A stretch of 5,574 bases of DNA. It comes from Beijerinckiaceae bacterium (GTDB lineage Bacteria > Pseudomonadota > Alphaproteobacteria > Rhizobiales > Beijerinckiaceae). Both the position numbers and the translations under genes were made by a program. Below, piece by piece: positions 1 to 5,548 of this stretch (position 1 is the first letter of the stretch; the number at the start of each line of letters is the position of its first letter). The stretch is from NCBI GenBank assembly GCA_947455285.1, contig CANGOK010000214.1, forward strand, positions 1 to 5,574, given 5' to 3'. A model generated the notes under the pieces. That model saw only the letters and a program-made list of their open reading frames with translations, was not told the DNA's origin and searched no databases.

Positions 1-1196
1 GCCACCCATGTCTTGTCACGCGGGGCTCTCGTGGCGCGGGCGAGCCATTCGCGCACCTTGCCCTCCACGCCGCCGTCCATCTCCTCAAGATCCGCCATCA
101 GCAGGCACATGCGGGCGGTCGGGCGGGCTCCTCCTTCAATGAAGGGCGCCATGGTGGACCCGGCGAAGGCGAATTCGCGGGCTTCGATCGCCGCCTGCGC
201 AAGGCAGAGCGCGGATTCGGGGTCCTGCGGGGCGAGTTTGGCGAGGGTCTTGGCGCGGGTCAAGCGGTCGTGGGTCGAATCGCCGGGGCGCAAATCCAGA
301 TAGGCGCGGGCGAGATCAGGATGGGGCTGCGCCTTCCAGCTCGTCTCGATCAGGCGAGAAGCCCTGCGAAGATCGCCACGCTTGCCCAGAAGGTGGGCCG
401 CCAGCACGGCGGCGGGGGTGAGGTCGGGGGCGATTTCCGCAGCCTCTTTCGACAGGCGCAGGGCCTCAGCCGCGTCCTGCGCGGGCAGGTCGAGGGCGAT
501 GGCGGTCTGTAAGACGGCGCGTTGGCGACGAGCTGTCGGCTTGTCGATGCTGCGCTGGGCAAGGTTGGATTCCAGCATGGCGAGCGCGCGTGGCCAGTCC
601 TGCGACGCCGAATGATGCTCAAGCAGGGCTTGCCCGGCCCAGGACACCGGAGCGATGCGATGAGCCTGTTCTGCGTAGTGATGGGCGCTGGCGTCGTCGC
701 CGCGCCGGCGCGCCTCCACATGCAGCCCGCGCAGGCCCAGAACCCGCGTGTCCGGTCGGTCGACCATGCGGGCGAAAGCGCGCTCTGCCTCGGCGCGGTC
801 CCCCGCCAGCTGTGCGGCCTGAGCGCGCAGCAACAGTGTCAGGCCATCTTCGCCGAGATATTTGCGGGCCGTGCGGGCTTCGCGTTGCGCAAGGGCGGGG
901 TCGCCCGCCCCTGCCGCGACCATGCCCCGGTTGAGGGCCTCATAGCCCTTGTTCCGCCGCCGCGCCCGCGCCGCGATCGACATGAGCGAAGGAATGCGCA
1001 GGACGAAGCGCAACAGGCCCCAGAAGATCGTGAAGGCGATGGCCGCAAGCAGAACGCCCAGCAGCGCCACCGCCACGGTGGTCTCATATTGCTGGCCGAG
1101 CCAGGTGACGGTGACTTCGCCGGGACGGTCCGCGACCCAGGCGAAGCCTGCGGCGGCGGCTGCCAGAATGATCAGGAAGGTGAGAAGCCGGATCAT
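1..1196 (-). CDS. hemY: HemY family inner-membrane protein (3'-truncated by window edge)
   Basis: This is the proteobacterial HemY of the heme-biosynthesis region, a membrane-anchored TPR-like protein. It is not the Bacillus protoporphyrinogen oxidase that shares the name. About 398 residues are visible, and the reading frame runs off base 1 without a stop. The N-terminus (MIRLLTFLIILAAAAAG) is a first membrane segment at residues 1-20. It is followed by the family-typical periplasmic turn DRPGEVTVTW (about 22-31) and a second membrane segment at about 40-62. From about residue 80 the protein is alpha-helical and Ala/Arg/Glu-rich, with repeated TPR-like helix pairs, as expected for the cytoplasmic part. 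The start ATG (1196-1194) overlaps the TGA of the upstream gene as ATGA, with GAAAGG 6 nt upstream (1208-1203), so translational coupling is likely. The biochemical role is incompletely known; a role in late heme synthesis is inferred from operon context in the family. The family call is firm. Confidence 0.93.
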   Translation of the reverse strand, partial: MIRLLTFLIILAAAAAGFAWVADRPGEVTVTWLGQQYETTVAVALLGVLLAAIAFTIFWGLLRFVLRIPSLMSIAARARRRNKGYEALNRGMVAAGAGDPALAQREARTARKYLGEDGLTLLLRAQAAQLAGDRAEAERAFARMVDRPDTRVLGLRGLHVEARRRGDDASAHHYAEQAHRIAPVSWAGQALLEHHSASQDWPRALAMLESNLAQRSIDKPTARRQRAVLQTAIALDLPAQDAAEALRLSKEAAEIAPDLTPAAVLAAHLLGKRGDLRRASRLIETSWKAQPHPDLARAYLDLRPGDSTHDRLTRAKTLAKLAPQDPESALCLAQAAIEAREFAFAGSTMAPFIEGGARPTARMCLLMADLEEMDGGVEGKVREWLARATRAPRDKTWV

Positions 1197-2443
1197 TGGG
1201 CGCCTTTCGATCGGGCGAGGTCCGCGACAGCGCCGGCGGTGAGCGCCTCGATGGCCTCTTGCGCGCCGACGAGCTGGCGCGCGGCCTCGCCGAAGGGGCG
1301 GGACGCCGTGCGCGCGGGCTCGGGCAACTTGTTCCAGGCTGCGAGCGCCTGCGCCGTGGCGCCGCGCGCCAGCGCCGCCTCAATTCGAGCGCCGAGCGCA
1401 GCCGGATCTTCGCCAGCGGCCTCGCCCACCGGGCGCACTTGCACAAGGTGTGCGGCGCTTGATTTCAGCCGGTCGAGCCAGCCCTGCCCGGCCTCAGGGG
1501 GCTGAACAGCATCCATCGCCGCGCGGCTTTCCTCGGCCCAGAGGCGGGAAAGGCTGCGCGCCGTGGGGGCGCCGGTCTTGGCCACCGCCTGCAGGGGCGC
1601 GAGCTTGCTGGCCTCGACGCCGAGCGCGGCCGCAGATGCGAGGGCGGATTCGAAAGGCGCGCCTTGATCAAGCGCCCGTCCGATTGACTGGGCGATGATG
1701 GCGAGGCCTGCCGCTTCGGCGCGTTTGGCGATGGAGGCCATCGGCGCCTCGCGAGATTCAAGCGCGGAGACGCGCTTTTCCAGAGGTTGCAGATCGACCG
1801 GGGGCGGCAGCGGCCTTGCGCTCGCCTCCGCCGCGCGGCGGGCTGTCTGCAAGGCGTTGGCGGCGGAATCGCCGACCGTCCGGACCGAAGCGTCGAGGGC
1901 TGAAACGCGTTCGCTGAGGGCGCGTAGTTCTGCGGGGTTCACCGAAGCGGCGGGCGCAGGCGCAGGGGTCGGGCGCTGCTCAAGGGCCGTGATCCGCTTT
2001 TCGATGGCGGCGACCTGATCGGTGGAGGCTGCGGCGACATTGGTCCGCAGACCCGCCACCTCGGCGCGCAGATCGTTCATCTCGCTGGTGGCGGTTTGCG
2101 CCTGATAGGCGCCGAACAGGCCCGTGCCGAGACCCAAGGCGCCCAGTAGAACCGCCGCCAGCGGCAGACGCGACGTTCCCTCCGACTCGGAAGTTGGCGG
2201 CGGAGACGCCGCGAGGGGTTCAGAGGCGGCCTCAGACGAAGGAGCAGGCGGCGCCGCGTCATGAGGCTCGGCGACGGGCTCCGGAATGGGCTCGGGCTCA
2301 GGGGCGTGTGGCGTTTCGGGCTCGGGGCTCGCCGCAGGCGCGGCTTCGACCGCCTCGCCCTCGATCACGGGCGGGGTGCGGCCGGGCTTGGCGCGCTTGC
2401 GTGGCGTTGGCGTGTAAAGCGGGTCGGTTTCTTCAGCCGCCAT
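1193..2443 (-). CDS. Mitofilin/Mic60-like inner-membrane protein (COG4223 type)
   Basis: This 416-residue protein fits the alphaproteobacterial COG4223 family, regarded as the bacterial relative of mitochondrial Mic60/mitofilin and linked in the literature to inner-membrane shaping. Residues 1-30 are basic. Residues 30-90 are a low-complexity Pro/Glu/Ala linker (EPEPIPEPVAEP at 48-59), probably cytoplasmic. One membrane segment lies at about 93-115 (LPLAAVLLGALGLGTGLFGAY). Heptad-like helices at 117-157 and 171-235 suggest periplasmic coiled coils, each part ending in a repeated EKRxxALE-type motif (148-155, 222-229). Residues 240-395 resemble the family C-terminal domain, including LDRLKSSAAHLVQVRPVGE (323-341). 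The frame stays open to 2521, but the ATG at 2443 is chosen because AGGAGG lies 8 nt upstream (2457-2452) and a longer start would run into the CoA-lyase coding end. The gene lies directly before hemY, as in relatives. A crista- or ICM-like function in this organism is inference. Confidence 0.87.
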   Translation of the reverse strand: MAAEETDPLYTPTPRKRAKPGRTPPVIEGEAVEAAPAASPEPETPHAPEPEPIPEPVAEPHDAAPPAPSSEAASEPLAASPPPTSESEGTSRLPLAAVLLGALGLGTGLFGAYQAQTATSEMNDLRAEVAGLRTNVAAASTDQVAAIEKRITALEQRPTPAPAPAASVNPAELRALSERVSALDASVRTVGDSAANALQTARRAAEASARPLPPPVDLQPLEKRVSALESREAPMASIAKRAEAAGLAIIAQSIGRALDQGAPFESALASAAALGVEASKLAPLQAVAKTGAPTARSLSRLWAEESRAAMDAVQPPEAGQGWLDRLKSSAAHLVQVRPVGEAAGEDPAALGARIEAALARGATAQALAAWNKLPEPARTASRPFGEAARQLVGAQEAIEALTAGAVADLARSKGAQ

Positions 2444-2495
2444 GAATGAAGCCTCCTGAGCGCAGCTAGGGGGATGCGCTCCAGCATTGGATGAT
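2444..2495 (-). promoter_or_regulatory. Leader of the mitofilin-like gene: strong RBS with an adjoining hairpin
   Basis: The 52-nt gap between the lyase stop and the mitofilin ATG carries a perfect AGGAGG Shine-Dalgarno (2457-2452) 8 nt before the ATG, which decides the start. Immediately before it in the transcript is a 7-bp inverted repeat, GAGCGCA (2458-2464 on the + strand) and TGCGCTC (2475-2481), with a 10-nt loop. There is no U-tract, so it is not an intrinsic terminator. The RBS is clear; any regulatory role for the hairpin is inference. Confidence 0.55.
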
Positions 2496-3377
2496 TCAGA
2501 CGCCCTTATGCCCCAGCGCATCGGCTATGGCGATGGTCCGTTGGGCTACCTGCTCATGCAGCCGCTCGATCATCTTGCCATCGAGGGCGATGACGCCGGC
2601 ATTCTGCGCGCCGGGTTGTGCGAAGGCGGCGATAACCTTGCGCGACCATGCGATTTCTTCGCTGCTCGGGCCGAAAGCCTCATTGGCGGACTGGATCTGG
2701 CTGGGATGGATGAGCGTCTTGCCGTCCATGCCGAGATCCCGCCCCTGCTCGCATTCCGCACGCAAGCCGGAGCCGTCCTCAAGATCGCCAAAGACGCCGT
2801 CGAGAATGTCGACCCCATAGGCCCGCGCCGCCGCGACGCAAATGGCGAGATAGGGCAGCATCGTCGCGCGGCCCTTGGTGAGGCGCCCGAGCGTGTCCTT
2901 CGCCAGATCGTTCGTTCCCATGACGAGGGCCGAAAGTCGCGAGGTGGGGTCCGCCGCCGTGCGCACGATGGAATCGGCGTTGAGGATGGCGATGGGCGTC
3001 TCCATCATGGCCCAGATCCGCAGGCTCTCGGGCGCGCCCGCGTCGCGCAGGTCCTTGGCGGCGCGCATGATGTCGCCGGGCGTGCCGACCTTGGGCAGCA
3101 GAACCGCGTCAGGCCGGGCTTCGGCCATGGCCATGAGGTCGTCATGGCCCCATTCGGTGTTGGAGGCGTTGACCCGCACGACGATTTCGCGCGACCCGTA
3201 GCCGCCTGCCTGCAAGGCCGCGACGACCTGCGCGCGGGCTACCGCCTTGGCGGAGGGGGCGACTGCGTCCTCAAGATCGAAAATCACCACATCGACGGGC
3301 AAGGTGCGGGCTTTTTCGAGGGCGCGGGCGTTGGAGCCGGGCATATAGAGCGCGCTGCGTCGAGGGCGGATCGTCAT
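2496..3377 (-). CDS. HpcH/HpaI aldolase/CitE-family CoA-ester lyase
   Basis: This 293-residue protein is the usual length for the CitE/malyl-CoA lyase-like family, whose TIM-barrel enzymes cleave (or form by condensation) CoA thioesters such as citryl-, malyl- or methylmalyl-CoA with Mg2+. Visible landmarks are PRRSALYMPGSN (5-16, CoA/phosphate end), FDLEDAVAP (33-41), VRVN with Arg68, LLPKV (93-97), METP with Glu126, and GTNDLAKD with Asp157. By family analogy Glu126 and Asp157 are the metal ligands and Arg68 binds the acyl carboxylate. DGKTLIHPSQI (218-228) is the typical C-terminal motif. The exact substrate cannot be read from sequence: malyl-CoA, methylmalyl-CoA, citramalyl-CoA and a thioesterase variant all remain possible. 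ATG 3377 is preferred, with GGGGA 5 nt upstream; an in-frame TTG at 3389 would add four residues. It probably leads the transcript into the mitofilin-like gene and hemY. Its presence there is unusual. Confidence 0.9.
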   Translation of the reverse strand: MTIRPRRSALYMPGSNARALEKARTLPVDVVIFDLEDAVAPSAKAVARAQVVAALQAGGYGSREIVVRVNASNTEWGHDDLMAMAEARPDAVLLPKVGTPGDIMRAAKDLRDAGAPESLRIWAMMETPIAILNADSIVRTAADPTSRLSALVMGTNDLAKDTLGRLTKGRATMLPYLAICVAAARAYGVDILDGVFGDLEDGSGLRAECEQGRDLGMDGKTLIHPSQIQSANEAFGPSSEEIAWSRKVIAAFAQPGAQNAGVIALDGKMIERLHEQVAQRTIAIADALGHKGV

Positions 3378-3403
3378 TCGAATCCCCAAAGAATCCTGTC
3401 GCC

Positions 3404-3432
3404 ACAGTATCGGCGCGGCGGCCCCCTGTCAT
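3404..3432 (-). promoter_or_regulatory. Candidate sigma-70 type promoter for the CoA-lyase gene
   Basis: Reading the minus strand, ATGACA (3432-3427) matches the -35 consensus at 5 of 6 positions. It is followed after exactly 17 nt by TACTGT (3409-3404), which keeps the most conserved TA...T positions of the -10. Transcription would begin near 3397, about 20 nt before the ATG at 3377. That leaves too little leader for the alternative TTG start at 3389. The call is a by-eye motif match only. Confidence 0.4.
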
Positions 3433-3478
3433 CTGAGCCGGAAGAAGGGTATTTTCAAGGCCGTCACCAAGCTCGTGG

Positions 3479-3506
3479 TTGCAAGCGCCGCGCCGGGCGC
3501 TATGAA
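3479..3506 (+). promoter_or_regulatory. Candidate promoter for the carbonic anhydrase gene
   Basis: TTGCAA (3479-3484), a 16-nt GC-rich spacer and TATGAA (3501-3506) form a weak sigma-70-like arrangement, each box matching consensus at 4 of 6 positions. Predicted initiation near 3513 would precede the Shine-Dalgarno AAGGA at 3520-3524. It is the best candidate I see in the divergent spacer on this strand, but GC-rich alphaproteobacterial promoters are hard to call by eye. Confidence 0.28.
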
Positions 3507-3530
3507 GTCCTCATCATCGAAGGATACCCC

Positions 3531-4247
3531 ATGGCGAACCCTGACGCGCAGGCCTCCGACCTCGAGATTTTCCCCCAGAGATTGCTGAGCGGCTATCGCT
3601 CCTTCCTCTCCGGGCGCTTCGTCAGCGAACAGCAACGCTTTCGTGAACTCGCTGAAGCTGGGCAGAAGCCGTCGGTCATGCTCATCGGCTGCTGCGACTC
3701 GCGCGTCTCTCCCGAGGTCATTTTCGACGCGCGGCCGGGCGAGATCTTCGTGGTTCGCAATGTCGCCAATCTCATGCCGCCCTATGCGCCGAATGACGAT
3801 CTGCATGGCACTTCCGCCGCGCTTGAATTCGGCGTCATGGGCCTTCGGGTGGAGCATATCGTGGTCATGGGCCATGCCCAGTGCGGCGGCATCCGCGCCT
3901 ATGCGGAGAACGACGCCGATCCCTATGCGCGGCCGCTTTCGCCCGGCGATTTCATTGGCAAATGGATGTCGCTCATCGAGCCCGCCGCCAAGCGCGTCGG
4001 CGCAATGACTGAGCCCTTCGATGATTACGTGGAGCGACTTGCGCGCGAAGCGGTGGTTCAATCGCTCGCCAATCTGCGCACATTCCCCTGCGTGCGCATT
4101 CTTGAGCAAAAAGGACGGCTGAAACTGCACGGCGCCTTCTTTGGCGTGGCGGATGGGCGCTTGCTGGTGCTTGATGAAGCCAGCGGTAAGTTCAGCAAAG
4201 TGGCTGGCGAAGAACATGCGGCGGCCTTCAGCGAACCGAGGTTCTAG
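3531..4247 (+). CDS. Beta-class carbonic anhydrase
   Basis: This 238-residue enzyme reversibly hydrates CO2 to bicarbonate using zinc, presumably in the cytoplasm since no signal peptide is visible. The beta-class zinc site is complete: Cys54 in IGCCDSRV (52-59), then His115 and Cys118 in GHAQCGG (114-120). The Asp56-Arg58 dyad of the CxDSR motif is intact. Also typical are the FVVRNVANL stretch (73-81), GTSAALEFGV (93-102) and the C-terminal LHGAFFGVADGRLLVLD (199-215). The length is normal for bacterial beta-CAs. The ATG at 3531 is chosen because AAGGA (3520-3524) lies 6 nt upstream and homologous-looking sequence begins soon after; the frame is open far upstream, but that part is antisense to the lyase gene. 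It is transcribed divergently from the lyase, and the DedA-like gene starts 5 nt after its stop, implying co-transcription. The physiological role (bicarbonate supply for carboxylases, pH balance) is inferred from the family. Confidence 0.95.
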   Translation: MANPDAQASDLEIFPQRLLSGYRSFLSGRFVSEQQRFRELAEAGQKPSVMLIGCCDSRVSPEVIFDARPGEIFVVRNVANLMPPYAPNDDLHGTSAALEFGVMGLRVEHIVVMGHAQCGGIRAYAENDADPYARPLSPGDFIGKWMSLIEPAAKRVGAMTEPFDDYVERLAREAVVQSLANLRTFPCVRILEQKGRLKLHGAFFGVADGRLLVLDEASGKFSKVAGEEHAAAFSEPRF

Positions 4248-4252
4248 GGCTG

Positions 4253-4834
4253 ATGTTCAAGCGCCTTTACGACTGGACCATTTCGCTCGCCGCCAGTCCG
4301 CGCGCCACTCTTGCGTTGGCGCTGGTCGCCTTCGCTGAAAGCTCGTTCTTTCCGATTCCGCCAGATGCGTTGCTGGCGCCCATGGCGCTCGCGCGTCCCA
4401 AGCGCGCCTTTTTTTACGCGGGCGTATGCACCGTGGCTTCCGTGCTTGGCGGCATGCTTGGCTACGCCATCGGCCATCTGCTCTATGACACTGTCGGCCA
4501 ATGGCTCATCAATCTTTATCATTACGCGGAGAAGGTGGAGGCCATGCAGGCCTTCTATGCCGAATGGGGTTGGGCCTTCATTCTGGTGAAGGGCGTGTCG
4601 CCGATTCCCTTCAAGCTCATCACCATCGTCAGCGGATTGATGCACTATAATTTCCCGCTGTTCGTGCTGCTCTGCGCAGTGACGCGCGGCGCGCGGTTCT
4701 TTCTGGTGGCAGGCGCGATGAACCTGTGGGGCGATCGCCTGCGTGATCTGCTCGAACGCTATTTCGCCGCTTTTCTGGCGATTGTCGTGCTGTCAGTCGT
4801 GGGCGGATTCTGGCTCGCGTTGCGTATGTTTTAG
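4253..4834 (+). CDS. YqaA/DedA-family (SNARE-associated) integral membrane protein
   Basis: This 193-residue polytopic inner-membrane protein belongs to the YqaA branch (COG1238) of the DedA superfamily. After a short N-terminal helix it shows the signature FAESSFFPIPPDALLAPMAL (27-46), with Glu29 and the Pro-rich PIPPD re-entrant-loop motif. A glycine-rich helix follows (GGMLGYAIGHLLYD, 66-79), then KGVSPIPFKLITIVSG (113-128), the second pseudo-symmetric Pro loop. RGARFFLVAGA (145-155) holds the conserved Arg145. A C-terminal membrane helix lies at about 170-190. Several DedA relatives act in proton-motive-force-dependent membrane functions, including recycling of undecaprenyl phosphate or phospholipid scrambling; the substrate of the YqaA branch is not established, so none is assigned. 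The start lies 5 nt after the carbonic anhydrase stop, with a TAGGG overlapping that stop as a close Shine-Dalgarno, suggesting coupled translation. The family call is secure. Confidence 0.88.
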   Translation: MFKRLYDWTISLAASPRATLALALVAFAESSFFPIPPDALLAPMALARPKRAFFYAGVCTVASVLGGMLGYAIGHLLYDTVGQWLINLYHYAEKVEAMQAFYAEWGWAFILVKGVSPIPFKLITIVSGLMHYNFPLFVLLCAVTRGARFFLVAGAMNLWGDRLRDLLERYFAAFLAIVVLSVVGGFWLALRMF

Positions 4835-4854
4835 TTTGGTTGGGTTTTTAGGTT

Positions 4855-5010
4855 CGCTCGCGATCAGCGCCTCACGACCCCCACCCCTTACCCCTCCCCA
4901 CAAGGGGGAGGGGAGCTGCTGGCGTCGCATCCTTACTACCCTCCCCCTTGTGGGGAGGGTCGGTCGCGTCAGCGGACGGGGTGGGGGTCGTTGTGTGCTG
5001 ATCGTAAGCG
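4855..5010. repeat. Nested palindromic intergenic element (REP/MITE-like)
   Basis: This element almost fills the 204-bp gap between the DedA-like gene and dsbB. The outer arms 4874-4887 and 4978-4991 are perfect 14-bp inverted repeats (ACGACCCCCACCCC). On the same axis, 4861-4868 (CGATCAGC) pairs with 4997-5004 and 4855-4858 with 5007-5010, giving about 27 Watson-Crick pairs over 33-nt arms. Inside lie two hairpins, each with a 9-bp stem and a 5-nt loop: 4891-4913 (loop ACAAG) and 4938-4960 (loop CTTGT). Their cores 4892-4912 and 4939-4959 are exact reverse complements of each other. From general knowledge, C-rich palindromes of this type are dispersed in many Hyphomicrobiales genomes and give rise to spurious PPLTPPHKGEG-like peptides. 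No transposase or clear target duplication is visible. It is likely a non-autonomous repeat, and may fold in RNA as a transcript-end or stability structure. Confidence 0.85.
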
Positions 5011-5038
5011 CGCGCCAGCGATGATGGAATGAAGCAGC

Positions 5039-5548
5039 ATGATCCTCCCGCGCTCACTAAAAGACATAACCCCGCTGCATGCGGCGCTTGGCGTCTTCAT
5101 CATCGCCTTCGCCACCATTGCGGGCGCGTGGGCTTTCGAATGGGCGGGCTATCTGCCTTGCGAGCTCTGCCTCATGCAGCGCTGGGCCTATTATGCGGGC
5201 GTGCCGCTGGCCGCGCTCACGTCAATCATCGCTGTATGCGGTCCGCAGAGGCTTGCGGCTGCAGGGCTCGCGCTGCTCGGGCTTATATTCATCGGCAGCA
5301 TGGTCTTCGGCGCCTATCACGCGGGCGTCGAATGGGGCTTCTGGCCGGGGCCATCGGGCTGCACCGGCGTCCTCACCCGCGCGGACTCCATGGCGGATTT
5401 CATGAAGCAGCTTGAAACGACGAAAGTGGTGCGTTGCGATGCTGTGGCGATCCGCATCCTCGGCCTGTCGCTGGCGGGCTGGAACGCGATCATTTCGGCC
5501 GGAATGGCGGCGCTGGCCTTGATCGGCGCGCGACGGTCTTTGGTCTGA
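5039..5548 (+). CDS. dsbB: Disulfide bond formation protein B (DsbB)
   Basis: This 169-residue inner-membrane quinone reductase re-oxidises periplasmic DsbA and passes electrons to ubiquinone. The four essential cysteines are present: the PCELC pair Cys41/Cys44 in the first periplasmic loop, and Cys108 (GPSGCTG) and Cys133 (VVRCD) in the second. Four membrane helices fit at about 13-32, 48-66, 72-93 and 143-163. Also family-typical are LCLMQRWAYY (43-52, including Arg48, the position linked to quinone binding), GAYHAGVEWGFW (91-102) and ILGLSLAGWNA (140-150). The length matches alphaproteobacterial DsbB. The ATG at 5039 has only a weak GGAA (5026-5029) 9 nt upstream; no better in-frame start exists because a TGA closes the frame at 5027-5032. 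Its place after the DedA-like gene is a common arrangement in the order. No dsbA is in the window. The palindromic element upstream may separate its expression from the carbonic anhydrase-DedA unit. Confidence 0.95.
   Translation: MILPRSLKDITPLHAALGVFIIAFATIAGAWAFEWAGYLPCELCLMQRWAYYAGVPLAALTSIIAVCGPQRLAAAGLALLGLIFIGSMVFGAYHAGVEWGFWPGPSGCTGVLTRADSMADFMKQLETTKVVRCDAVAIRILGLSLAGWNAIISAGMAALALIGARRSLV

Noticed and set aside
1..1196. Protoporphyrinogen oxidase, because of the name HemY
   Set aside because: There is no FAD-binding Rossmann motif; the two N-terminal membrane segments and TPR-like helices match the proteobacterial HemY family, which is unrelated to the Bacillus enzyme.
522..1505. 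Long plus-strand open frame opposite hemY and the end of the mitofilin-like gene
   Set aside because: It is antisense to two well-recognised genes, has no recognisable domain, and its composition (Arg/Ala/Pro-rich) is what GC-rich complementary strands give.
2444..2521. 26-residue N-terminal extension of the mitofilin-like protein
   Set aside because: It would overlap the end of the lyase gene, has no RBS, and the AGGAGG lies correctly before the ATG at 2443.
2487..3530. Open in-frame upstream extension of the carbonic anhydrase (about 348 codons)
   Set aside because: It is antisense to the CoA-lyase gene and resembles no known domain. The carbonic anhydrase has normal length from 3531 and a good RBS there. 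Lack of stops is explained by codon bias of the opposite strand.
3429..4217. Minus-strand open frame opposite the carbonic anhydrase
   Set aside because: The plus strand encodes a complete beta-CA with all zinc ligands; the minus frame is a shadow.
4830..4854. T/G-rich patch after the DedA-like stop as a terminator
   Set aside because: No stem precedes the T-run, so there is no terminator hairpin.
4891..4960. CRISPR array or classical Rho-independent terminator
   Set aside because: The two units are inverted, not direct repeats with spacers, and neither hairpin is followed by a U-tract.
4743..5057. Short open frames across the palindromic element (PLTPPHKGEG-like peptides on both strands)
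   Set aside because: They are translations of the repeat itself, a known kind of spurious prediction, with no start context.
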